This document shows, one piece after another, positions 22,678-32,843 of a DNA stretch of 64,000 nucleotides. Under the pieces are notes generated by a model. It did no database searches. It had not been told where the DNA came from and was given only the letters and a program-made list of their open reading frames with translations. The stretch comes from Physcomitrium patens (lineage: Eukaryota > Streptophyta > Bryopsida > Funariales > Funariaceae). Position numbers and translations under genes: made by a program. The first letter of the stretch is position 1, and every line of letters begins with the position of its first letter. Location of the stretch: positions 8,613,176 to 8,677,175 of the forward strand of contig NC_037253.1 in the NCBI RefSeq assembly GCF_000002425.4. The letters are read 5' to 3'.

Positions 22678-24297
22678 AAAAACCTCCATCTCCTTTGAAC
22701 TTGTGCATCCTTTAGTATGCATCAATGATCCAAATCTTATTTGATTCATATTATGTTTTCTATATCTTCATGCAAATCTTCTTCATCATTTTTATTATGC
22801 AAGTCAAAATCATCTTCTTATCTTCAAAGATTTATGTCTTAAATAAAATCTTCTATATTTATTTATATTTGTCTTTATTTGAATAGCTTCACTTGCTTTT
22901 CTACAACTAGTATTTTTAATTTTATTCCATCTAGCTCTTTTAATAAATAAGTTACATTATCATGTATAGTTGTTATTATATATGGTCTAAACCATTATTA
23001 AAAAAACTTCTTTAAAGTACTATGTTGACTATTTAAGCTACTATTACAAACCAAAATTCAATCACCTTCTTCAATTGTTTTAGGTTTCAATTGATAATAC
23101 TTATCAAACCATGCCTTATTTTATAACCTTGCTCTTTTTAATATTTATTATACTATTTACACATCTTTTGGTCTATACTCAAGTTGTTGAATTCTAATAG
23201 CTAAAATTTCTTCTCTTGTTAATTTATCTTATGATGGTAGTATACTTCAAGTAATTATTTTTTCTTCAATTGATATAATAGGTCGAAAACCTATTATGAG
23301 CTCAATACGCATATATCTTTTTATCAAACTATGAATTATTTGATCAATCTACAATAGAAATGGCAAAAATCAAGGCTATTTTTTAACCTTTCTCTTACAA
23401 TTTTTAATTAATCCTTTTACAATTGATGGATGACTATGTTCACTTTTTGAATTTCCTTCAAGTTTATAAAAAATAGTCAATAATAACTTAATTCTACATC
23501 CTTCAAAGAAATCTAGAGTTTCTTGTACATTTAATTCTCCACAATTTGTAATGATTTTTTTTATACATCTATAATAGAAAATAAAAACTTTAAGTAAAAA
23601 TCTAAAAATTCTTTCTGTAGACTTTATTCTTCATAGTCTACCTTTTACTTGGTTTGATAAATCTTCATAAGCTAAGATCAAATATTTTATTTGCGATAAT
23701 CCAATTGGCATACTAATCAAATCAACAATCCATTTAAAATGAATAGCCAAAAGATATGTTGGATATAGACCATCTCAATATCATACTTTAAAATATGCTT
23801 GATAAGTTTCATATGATTTTATAAATAAAAATACGTCTCAATACATATTTTTTCACCACTATCATTCTTTGAGTTTAACAAAAGTAACTCAAATTTTCCT
23901 ATGGCGTACCTATAAACTATTGTAAAATCTTTTTAGTAGTTTTTGTTATTCTTCCTTATTTCTTATGACTTATTGTGGTATTTAAATTTCTTTCTTTGGT
24001 CTCTTCTATAAAAATCCTTCTTAAAGCAAAAATACATATATTTTTTTTCTTATTTTTCTAAATTTTTCTATAGACTAATATCTAATGGCAATTGGATTAG
24101 TATCTACAATAAGTATTACTTATCTATTACATTCATAATCAATTCTTTTTAAAATTGGAGATATCAATAATAAAAATTTTAATTTTTTCATTGCTTTAAT
24201 ATATTATCTTTTTCATTTAAATTCATAATCTTTACATAATAATTCATACAATAGATCTGCTATATACAATAAAATACAAAAGATCCTAAAAACCTAT

Positions 24298-25050
24298 TGT
24301 AGAATAGATATTAATTCGTTTCTATAAGATATTGGTAAAATAGACTAATAGTCCATAGAATAGTCAGTTTAGGAGGACGGATGATTGATTTAGTTATTAA
24401 AAGTGATTAATTATAAAATTATGATTAGAATATGGAAATCAGAAGTAATTATATAAGAGTTGTAGAAGTTTATTAGAGTGCCAGACTATGATAGTCATGA
24501 GTCGAGGTAAGCTTGGTGCTACTTCTTTACCTCTTTGTCTCTTTGTTTCTTTGTTGTTGAAGAGTAATGGATAGTTTTTGAATACTGAGAAGTAAGTCTG
24601 TGAAATAAATTAGAGATTGATTTATGAGTTATTGATTATGTAATTGGAGTATTGAGTGATTGAATTATATAAGGAGTTATTGAAAGATTATGATTGTTGT
24701 TTATTGAGAACTGTGTGTGTTTGGATAGAGAAAGTCTGTGATTACAAAAATTATGTGAATTCAGATTATTGGAGTGAAATCTGTTATTTCTAGTGTTGGA
24801 TGGAAATTATTACGTTTTAAGTGGTCTTTTGAGAGTACAAGGTTACACATTGTTATTATAAGTTGATAAAGGAGTATTGTTACTGTGAGAAAATATTGTA
24901 GTATTTTTTAATATTTTAGTGGTTTGGAATACAGTTAATTGTGTGACCCTAACAAGTAAAACTCATGCACTTAGTCTTTCCTTGTGTTTGAATTCTTCTA
25001 TACATGTTTATTGTGAAAGAAATTATAGAATAAGTAAAATGATAATTTTA
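24298..25050 (+). repeat. 5' LTR of H1
   Basis: It starts TGTAGAATAG and aligns throughout with the 3' LTR at 35573-36317, with moderate divergence. It carries one copy of the unit that is expanded in H2. Confidence 0.85.
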
Positions 25051-25053
25051 TTT

Positions 25054-25071
25054 TGGTGCCACTATCGGGGA
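25054..25071 (+). promoter_or_regulatory. Primer-binding site of H1
   Basis: TGGTGCCACTATCGGGGA begins a few bases after the 5' LTR. It differs at a few positions from the TGGCGCC...CCGGGGA site, complementary to a tRNA 3' end (commonly assigned to tRNA-Asp), used by plant Athila/Tat elements. This is the best single clue to lineage H. Confidence 0.65.
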
Positions 25072-26677
25072 TAGACAATAGAATTGAGTGTTAGGAATTA
25101 ACTACCGGTTTAGTTAGATAAGAGATAGGAAGCAAATTTAGTAGAATATAATGAAAGAATATGGTTATTAAAAATGAGAACTTAACAAAAAAGAGAATAC
25201 GATAGTCGAAAGAAAGAATAGAGAGATTGTAAGCAAGAAATTTATTGTGTAATGAGCAAGAACGGAAGTTAAAAAAGAATCATCAACAAATTTGGATTAA
25301 ACCATGGTTGCATGCTTGTCGGCATATCCGAGTATACCCAGAAGTTGATCGATATCAAATATTTCAACAATATATACTGTTAGAGAAATTGCCAAGAACA
25401 CTCGCAAAAAATTTGGTCAATAGACCAATATTTTTCTTGAGGCTGTTAACTGCGAGTGGGAGAATCATAGAAGAATTGGATATTCCATTAGATATGTTTC
25501 CAATAATATAAGCTTCCAATTCCGTCAAAATTGGTTTCGTAGAGTGGTATAAATTACTGGTCAATAAGGGAAAATTCAGTGTCTTTTAAAATCCATCATT
25601 TTCACCCCCAATTCAACCGACTAACTTAATAAGGGACAATAATAGTAAATTGAGAAAACTCAAAAATTCAGAAAAATCAATTGGAGAAGATGTGAGTTAT
25701 TTTGACAAAAGATAAAGTGGAATATTGTTCTCTTCAATGGCGACATGTGGTCTAGCGATTCCAATAGTAATACAAATAGGTGACATGAGCGATTGTACAA
25801 CAAGCATGGCTCCATTACCTACTTTTAGGAATTTTTTGCATGCACATCCCGATCAACATTTGTCTCAGTTTGTGACAGCATGTATAGCCAATAATAGAAG
25901 AACTAAATATTTGGTTATGATGGTTGCCAACAACCTTAAAGGACATGACATTTGAACAATACAATTGTCAATCAGTAGGTTAATTTTTCAATTGGAAAAC
26001 ATTGAAGAATACATTTTTAATCAATTTTCACCCAATTGGTTTTGAAGATTGACTTTGAGAAAGATTAATGACTAGCAAAATGGATCTAGGAGAGGTAGTG
26101 GAATCATACTATGGTCGTGTGGTAGATATACTCTACAAGTGGTCAAATCACCAAATGCCAAAGACTTTTGTATTATCCATATTAATCAATGGATTGCACC
26201 CACCCAAACTAAAAATGTTTGTAAAAGAGGCTCAATTAAATACAATAACTTCATGTCTTAATAGAACCAAGGTTTGGGAGGAATGCCATTATGATCAGTT
26301 TTTAACTTTGGGTGCCACAATAATTCCAGTTCAAGGCACCTATCAAAATTTGACTTGGAACGGATCAGTGAGTAGTTATCCATAGATATTAGTAACAGTG
26401 GCCAATTTCAGTGCCAATATTCAGGGGCCAGTTAATATCACCCCATTGCAAGCTATACTACCGAATATGACAACAACGTATATTCTATATTTTTCGTATC
26501 AACAATAAGCATTAATTACGATAGAGTACCAATAATACCAGCCTCAAAAGATTCCAATGAAGCCTTATTATTGAACCTGACAAAGAAAATAGAGAAAATG
26601 GTCGTTAATATGGCCAAGGATAAGGAGAAGAGGCACAAGCTGTCATGGACATACATTGGAAGATTCTTTGAATATTC

Positions 26678-26801
26678 TTCTAGAATATTCTCTAAAGATT
26701 CTCTAAAGATTCCTTTAGAAGGTTCTAGAAGATTCTTAGAATATTCTCTAAAGATTCTTTTAGAAGGTTCTAGAATATTCTTAGAAGGTTCTAGAATATT
26801 C
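26678..26801 (+). promoter_or_regulatory. Heat-shock-element array in the U3 of copy A
   Basis: Heat-shock factor binds alternating GAA/TTC triplets spaced by two bases. Here a perfect three-unit site (TTCTAGAATATTC, 26678-26690) is followed by perfect four-unit sites at 26718-26735, 26763-26780 and 26784-26801. The last two are both GAAGGTTCTAGAATATTC. The array ends about 105 bp upstream of the TATA box. The 3' LTR repeats it at 32418-32430, 32458-32475, 32503-32520 and 32524-32541. Factor binding is inferred from the motif only. Confidence 0.75.
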
Positions 26802-26905
26802 TGATAGATTCTAGGAAGTTGCTCGAGAAGTTTCCTAATTAGTAGAAGTTGTTGGAGAAGCGTCCTAGTTAGCGGAAGTAGCTCGAGAAGCTTCCTATTC
26901 AGTAG

Positions 26906-26913
26906 TATATATA
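26906..26913 (+). promoter_or_regulatory. TATA box of the copy A LTR
   Basis: TATATATA lies just upstream of the hairpin. The corresponding box recurs in B (60101-60108, minus) and in families A3, C and I, which fixes the likely transcription start about 30 bp downstream. Confidence 0.7.
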
Positions 26914-26916
26914 GGA

Positions 26917-26946
26917 GTCGAGGCTGAAGGGTTCTTCAGTCTCGAC
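26917..26946 (+). other. Promoter-proximal hairpin in the LTR of copy A
   Basis: GTCGAGGCTGAAG pairs with CTTCAGTCTCGAC around a GGTT loop: 13 pairs with one G-T mismatch or wobble. Counterparts lie at 32687-32716 (A 3' LTR), 60068-60097 and 54398-54427 (B), about 3857-3886 (A3), 4423-4452 and 5520-5549 (C1) and 61853-61882 (C3). It would lie at or near the 5' end of the transcript. Confidence 0.75.
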
Positions 26947-27096
26947 AACACATCTCTTGGAGTTCTAGCTCACCTTTCTGGTGTTGTTCTTGTACTCATC
27001 TGTTTAATCTAGTTCTGCCACTTCTTCTTGAACTTCTTGTTAGATTTCAAGTCTGTATTTTGTGTCCGTGACAGTTTGTCGAGACTGCATTTTCAC

Positions 27097-27108
27097 TGGT
27101 ATCAGAGC
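27097..27108 (+). promoter_or_regulatory. Primer-binding site of copy A
   Basis: TGGTATCAGAGC matches the 3' end of initiator methionine tRNA, the usual primer for plant LTR elements. It starts 23 bp after the LTR, further away than usual. Confidence 0.75.
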
Positions 27109-27377
27109 TAGTTCTTTCTTGTTAGAGAGTGGATTACCCCTCTTCTTGAAGGTGTGCTAGTGTTTTTAGAGGTTGCGGATTACCCTCCTCTAAACTGATA
27201 TCTCTTCTTTCTCAATATTGGAGCCTTATTCTTCTTGGAGAGAGTGGATTACCCCTCATCTTGGAGTCTTAAAGCGTTTTAGAGGTTGCGGAGTACTCTC
27301 CTCTGAACCAATATTGTCCTCTTGTCAAAACTCTTTTTTCTTCTTTCTGAAGGTTAGCCGAAGGTTAAGACGTTAAA
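27109..27377 (+). other. Leader of copy A with a repeated module
   Basis: Two imperfect copies of a module (about 27125-27201 and 27240-27316) each hold GAGAGTGGATTACCCCTC and then AGAGGTTGCGGA...CTCCTCT. Both blocks can fold on themselves. Copy B and the diverged A3 leader keep the same arrangement. A packaging or translation role is possible but unproven. Confidence 0.5.
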
Positions 27378-28310
27378 ATGGCTGAAAGTTTGGAATCCAA
27401 ACTAGACGCCATCATAAATGCTCTTGCCTCGTTGTCACATAGGACAACAGAGATCGAAGGAGTCATGGTAGGACTCCATAACAATGGAGCATCTGGGATA
27501 GCGCCATCTAAAGCATATCAGCCTCAAACTTCTGCGCTAGAAGAAGCAGTCCTACCTCCATTTCAACAAGATCGAGTAGTCCTACAACAAAAGGAGCCTC
27601 GAGTTAGTCTTCCGGATAAGTTTGATGGAACTCGTTCCAAGTTTCGAGGTTTTGTCAACCAAATCAGGTTGATAACAATTTTACAGCCCGAACGTTATCC
27701 GACGGAGGAAGCGCGTGTTGGGCTTGTTGGAACCTTGCTTACAGCACAAGCTCTGTCTTAGTTTACTTCCTTGTTCGAGAAGCGATCGCCAATCCTGAGC
27801 AACTTTGAAACGTTCTTGGAGGCGTTTGCAGAAGCATTTGGCGAGCATGATAAAGTTCGATGGGCTACAACAAAGATCCGATCGCTACGACAAGGAACAC
27901 GCTCTGCATCAGTCTATGCCTCGGATTTCAGACAATTGGCAAGTGACATTAATTGGGGTGAAGAGGCGTTGGTGAGTCAGTTTTATTGGGGCTTGAAGGA
28001 TGATGTGAAGGACTTGCTGTTATCTCTTCCTGATCCTCAAACGCTCAACGAAGCTATTAGCCAAGCTGTAAAGTGTGACAACCGCCTATTCCAGCGTCGC
28101 CAAGACCAACGTCCAAGACACCAAATGACTCGTTACAACGTGACTATGTCTGCAAATAGCTTAAACTCACATTCGGAGGCAACAGACATGCAAATCGACA
28201 CGGCGCGTGTCCGATCTCTTACTCCAACAGAGAAGAAATGGCGTATGGAGGAAGGGTTATGTTTGTAATGTGGAGAAGAAAGTCACAAGGTTGGAAATTG
28301 CCCAAAGAAG
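27378..28310 (+). pseudogene. gag region of copy A
   Basis: It begins MAESLESKLDAIINALASL, a predicted helical N terminus. The retrotransposon gag capsid domain follows (FDGTRSKFRGFVNQIRL, then VYASDFRQLASDINWGEEALVSQFYWGL split over two lines of the fold), and a single CCHC knuckle (GEESHKVGNCP) lies near 28265-28310. Sequence is nearly identical in copy B. The region is a fossil and is broken. Confidence 0.85.
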
Positions 28311-28399
28311 CAAAATTGGCACCCTGTCAAGACTAGAAGTGCGATGATTCCGGAAAACGACGACGCCCAGCCACAGTAGGAACCGTGCGGCTGGACAAT

Positions 28400-31300
28400 C
28401 TAATATCACGACAACAATCAGGTTCCTCCTTCTCTGTCCAACCTGCCCGTTGTTTTACAATTCCTTTGTTTTTAGGCCCTCAAAAACAAAAAAACTTTAG
28501 CTTTATTGGATTTGGGGGCATCTACTTGTTTTTTAGATGAAGAGTTTGCTAAACGCCACAAGATCCGTTTAGTACAGAAGTCCAAACCTGTTCACGTAGA
28601 GGTGATAGATGGACGACCCTTATTGTCAGGCAACGTTACCCACGAATCAGAACCTATAGAAGTGGTGTTTAAGGACCATAGTAGTCACGTTATTTTTAAT
28701 ATTATTAGAACCCCATCAAGCCCTGTTATCCTTGGTCTTTCTTGGTTAGAAGATCATAATCCGTCCATTGATTGGAGGCTACGAAGGATAACATTTCCTG
28801 AAAAAAATAATAATAAACCTGTTGGTAGAACCTATATGAAGAAATCCATGTTTATTGGAGCGAGAGCGTTCCTAAGATCGTCCAAGGAAGGCGCACCATT
28901 TGTCATTTATGCAGCTCCAACTAGCGGCGAGAATATCTCAACATCGAATATACCAGAGCAATATAGGGATTTTGAAGACGTGTTTCAGAAGAAGAACGTC
29001 GATATACTGCCGGAACATCGACCATATGATTGCGCCATAGACTTAGAGGCAGGAACGCAACCACCTTTTGGTCCAATATACAACCTATCCCAGACGGAGT
29101 TGGCAGAATTGCGAAAGTACATCGATGAGAATCTAGCCAAGAATTTTATTCGACATTCAAAATCGCCAGCTGGAGCACCAATCCTATTCGTGAAGAAAAA
29201 GGATGGTTCACTGCGGATGTGCGTAGACTACCGAGGACTCAACAAGGTGACCAAGAAAAATCGCTATCCCTTACCTTTGATCTCTGGCCTCTTAGATCAA
29301 CTTGGACGTGCAAGAATTTTTACAAAGATTGATTTAAGAGGAGCCTACAACCTTGTGCGAATCAAAGAAGGAGATGAATGGAAGACAGCCTTTCGTACAA
29401 GGTATGGCCATTTTGAGTACAATGTCATGCCTTTTGGTCTTACCAATGCTCCAGCTGTCTTTCAGCATATGATGAACGACATCTTTCGGGAGTACCTCGA
29501 TGACTTTGTTGTCATCTATCTGGATGATATTTTGATATTTTCCAAGAATGAAGAAGAACATGAGAAGCACGTTTGTTTGATTCTTGAAAAACTACGCGAA
29601 CGAGGACTCTACGCCAAGTTGGAGAAGTGTCAATTTCACCAGAATGAGATGGAATTTTTGGGCTTCATTGCGACTACAGAGGGCTTGAAGATGGATCCAA
29701 AAAAGGTAGAAGCAATTATATCTTGGGAAGTTCCGAAGACGGTTAGAGATGTTCAGTGTTTTCTTGGATTTGCTAACTTCTATCGGATCTTCATCAAGAA
29801 TTATTCTCAAGTTGCTGCACCACTCACACGTCTAACAAGCAAAGACAAGCTCGAATGGGGATCACAAGCAGCAAAAGCATTTCAAGATCTCAAGACGGCA
29901 TTCACTACGGCTCCAATCTTGGTACACCCTGACTTTGCAAAGGCTTTCTATTTAGAGATCGATGCTTCAGATTTTGCTTTGGGAGCTGTGCTTTCACAGA
30001 TGGGCATAGACAAGAAGCTTCACCCAATTGCGTTCTATTCACGAAAGTTCTCTGCTGCTGAGATCAACTACGAGATCCACGACAAAGAGCTACTTGCTAT
30101 AGTAAATGCCTTCCAAGACTGGCGTCACTTCCTCGAAGGAGCTGCACATCCAGTGACTGTTTATACGGACCACAAGAATTTGGAGTACTTCATGACAGCT
30201 CGAATTTTGAATCATCGTCAAGCTCGATGAAATATGTCTCTATCACGATTTGACTTTATTATCACCTACCGCCCTGAAAAACAGCAAGGATTATCTGACG
30301 CATTATCGAGGAGATCGTATCTTGCGCCAAAGGCTGGAGAAGCAGCGTTTGATCAACAATGTACAACATTGTTGAAAACAGAAAAATTCAGGATTTTTGC
30401 TACTGTTGCAACTATCGATGACGGCTTCCTCAGCGAGGTACGTACTGCGACCATTGAGGATTCTATAGCTCTTGACATCAAACAACATGTCGATAATGAC
30501 AAGTTTAAGGTGGAGGGAGATCTTCTGTATTTTGAGGAGCGGTTGTATATCCCGAAAGGACCAACTCGACTCCGAGTACTTCAATCTCGCCACGACTTTC
30601 CAACTGCGGGACATTTTGGATTCAACAAGACTTTGGAGCTCATTTCACGAGATTTTTGGTGGCCCCAAATGTGGAAGGATGTGAAGGAATTTGTCCTTTC
30701 TTGTGATGTTTGTTCAAGATCCAAGATCCCTCGACATCGTCCATATGGACTTCTCCAGCCATTGCCTATTCCGCACCGACCATGGTCTTCAGTTTCTATG
30801 GACTTTATTACGGACCTACCGCCATCGAATTCATTTGACAGCATCTTTGTTGTGGTGGATCGATTTACAAAGATGGCGCATTTTGTGCCTTGCAAGAAAA
30901 CATCGTCAAGTGAAGACACCGCAAGACTCTTTCTTGATAACATATATCGTTATCATGGCCTACCAGATGATATCGTGTCGGATCGAGGTACTCAGTTTGT
31001 ATCCAAGTTTTGGAGGTCCCTCTTTGAGATATTGAAGGTGGATATTAAGCTCTCTTCGGCTTTTCATCCTCAAACTGACGGTCAAACGGAGCGGGTGAAT
31101 TAAGTTTTGGAGCAATATTTACGATGCACCATCAACTATCAACAAGATGATTGGACTGCATATCTACCGCTTGCTGAGTTCGCATACAACAACACTCTTC
31201 ATGCGTCAACTCAACAAACACCGTTCTTCTCCAACTACGGATACCACCCCAAGCTCGATTTATTGAGTTCTTCAGCAAATAACAATCTAGCAGCTGAAGG

Positions 31301-31856
31301 ATTTGTGAAGCAACTATCGGAGCTTCAAGCGACGTTGAAGCTTCAATTGCAATCTGTCCAAGAGAGTTACAAGGCATCTGCAGATAAATATCGAAATGAG
31401 GCGCCTACTTTTAAAGTTGGAAGTAAAGTATGGCTTCTTCGAAGGAATATCAAGACCAAGCGACCATGTGACAAATTGGACTATCGGAGATTAGGGCCAT
31501 TTGTTATCGGGAAGCAGATCAATCCGGTGGCATATCGTCTGGAGTTACCAGCTACTATGAAGGTACATCCAGTCTTTCACGTGTCTTTGTTGGAACCTTA
31601 TCGAGAGTCAGCTTTTCCCCAAAGAGTACAAAGTCCACCACCAAGTATCGAAATTGAAAACCATGAGGAATACGAGGTGGAAAAGGTACTAGATTCACGG
31701 CGTAATAGAAGAAAATTGGAGTATTTAGTGCATTGGAGTGGATACGACATCAATGAACGAACGTGGGAGCGTGCCGAAAATCTTGCCAATGCGCCAAAAA
31801 AGGTACAAGAATTTCATCAACGATATCCTCATAAACCTAAGCCGATTCAACGATAG
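28400..31856 (+). pseudogene. pol region of copy A: protease, RT, RNase H, integrase, chromodomain
   Basis: The aspartic protease core is near 28500-28530 (LGAST in place of the usual DTGA/S-type loop). Reverse transcriptase lies at about 29150-29640, with FVKKKDGSLRMCVDYRGLN, MPFGLTNAPAVFQ and the catalytic YLDDIL box. RNase H is at about 29930-30200 (EIDASDFALGAVLSQ, YTDHKNLEYF). Integrase spans about 30570-31560, with the zinc-binding HHCC part, then MDFITDLPPS and SDRGTQFVSKFW. The C-terminal chromodomain is at about 31670-31830 (YEVEKVLDSR...YLVHWSGYDINERTWE), which marks a chromovirus and suggests targeting to modified histone tails. It is a fossil with few breaks. Confidence 0.92.
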
Positions 31857-31976
31857 CTTCTTGCTGAAGCTTGCTCATCAAGTAGCATAAAAAGGGAGGA
31901 GGGCACCTCCAAAACCCATAGTTCGATAGTGTAGAACTTTGTTAGCAACTATAGTTTGCTCTCATCATTTTAGCCT

Positions 31977-32330
31977 TTGGACATGGATAGTCAAGATACT
32001 ACACTTGTTATGTCATCTCAAGCGACTAGCTCACGAAGACGACCGCGAGATGAAGAACCGCCTGCACCACGACGACGTCGGAGGATACCGAGCAACAGAT
32101 CGCTAGTAATTGTATTTGAGGTCGAGCCTGCCTACGACGGTCAGCCAGAAGGTGTGTTTGGAGGACAGTTTCACAATGAAGACACAGAAGTCCACGCTTG
32201 GTCAGAGGTTGAAGGTGTTGGTCACTACCGTTGGCTCCAAGGACCGATGAATCATTTGCCTCGCGAACAACAATTGGAATTCATAGCGGATGTGATGCGA
32301 CAGATTTTTATTTTCTTGCGTTGGTATTGA
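31977..32330 (+). CDS. Accessory 3' ORF of copy A
   Basis: The 117-residue ORF lies 120 bp after the chromodomain and 50 bp before the 3' LTR, in the same sense. The first half is polar and rich in arginine and proline (SRRRPRDEEPPAPRRRRR), likely disordered and possibly a nuclear or nucleic-acid-binding tail. The second half is acidic and then has the block WSEVEGVGHYRWLQGPMNHL followed by a helix (EQQLEFIADVMRQIFIFL). Copy B encodes the same 117 residues with only two differences. A related block survives in the older families C1 and C3. I do not recognise the protein. It could be an accessory regulator, but no function is claimed. Confidence 0.65.
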   Translation: MDMDSQDTTLVMSSQATSSRRRPRDEEPPAPRRRRRIPSNRSLVIVFEVEPAYDGQPEGVFGGQFHNEDTEVHAWSEVEGVGHYRWLQGPMNHLPREQQLEFIADVMRQIFIFLRWY

Positions 32331-32380
32331 CTGATAACAACATTGCTTCTCGGAGACCTCGAAGCTAGAAGAGGAGGTGA

Positions 32381-32843
32381 TGTCATGGACATACATTGGA
32401 AGATTCTTCAAATATTCTTCTAGAATATTCTGTAAAGATTCTCTAAAGATTCCTTTAGAAGGTTCTAGAAGATTCTTAGAATATTCCCTAAAGATTCTCT
32501 TAGAATGTTCTAGAATATTCTTAGAAGGTTCTAGAATATTCTGATAGATTCTAGGAAGTTGCTCGAGAAGTTTCCTAATTAGTAGGAGTTGTTGGAGAAG
32601 TTTCCTAATTAGTAGAAGTTGTTGGAGAAGCGTCCTAGTTAGCGGAAGTAGCTCGAGAAGCTTCCTATTCAGTAGTATATATAGGAGTCGAGGCTGAAGG
32701 GTTCTTCAGTCTCGACAACACATCTCTTGGAGTTCTAGCTCACCTTTCTGGTGTTGTTCTTGTACTCATCTGTTTAATCTAGTTCTGCCACTTCTTCTTG
32801 AACTTCTTGTTAGATTTCAAGTCTGTATTTTGTGTCCGTGACA
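32381..32843 (+). repeat. 3' LTR of copy A
   Basis: It is preceded by a purine tract (AGAAGAGGAGGTGA). It is 30 bp longer than the 5' LTR because a CTAATTAGTAG.AGTTGTTGGAGAAG-type segment is duplicated in tandem near 32574-32633. Confidence 0.95.

Larger units (their letters stand above)
26641..27073 (+). repeat. 5' LTR of copy A
   Basis: It begins TGTCATGGACATACATTGG and ends TGTGTCCGTGACA. In order it holds a heat-shock-element array, GAAGTTGCTCGAGAAG-like repeats, a TATA box and a hairpin, described separately. Confidence 0.95.
26641..32843 (+). mobile_element. Young chromovirus copy A (Ty3/gypsy with chromodomain)
   Basis: The 6.2-kb element is bounded by LTRs of 433 bp (26641-27073) and 463 bp (32381-32843). 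It is flanked by a perfect 5-bp duplication, CAAGC (26636-26640 and 32844-32848). Inside are a leader, gag with one CCHC knuckle, protease, reverse transcriptase, RNase H, integrase, chromodomain and an extra small ORF. The two LTRs differ by about seven substitutions plus a 30-bp duplication, so it is fairly recent. It is nearly whole, with about three breaks. It sits in H1 in the same orientation. Confidence 0.95.

Noticed and set aside
29334-29810. Minus-strand open frames inside copy A (and plus-strand ones in copy B)
   Set aside because: They are antisense shadows of the reverse transcriptase and repeat in both copies only because the DNA is nearly identical.
31885-31900. Purine run AAAAGGGAGGAGGG after the chromodomain as the polypurine tract of copy A
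   Set aside because: The true 3' LTR starts at 32381 with its own purine tract next to it. The earlier run could at most be a second, central-type tract, for which there is no evidence.
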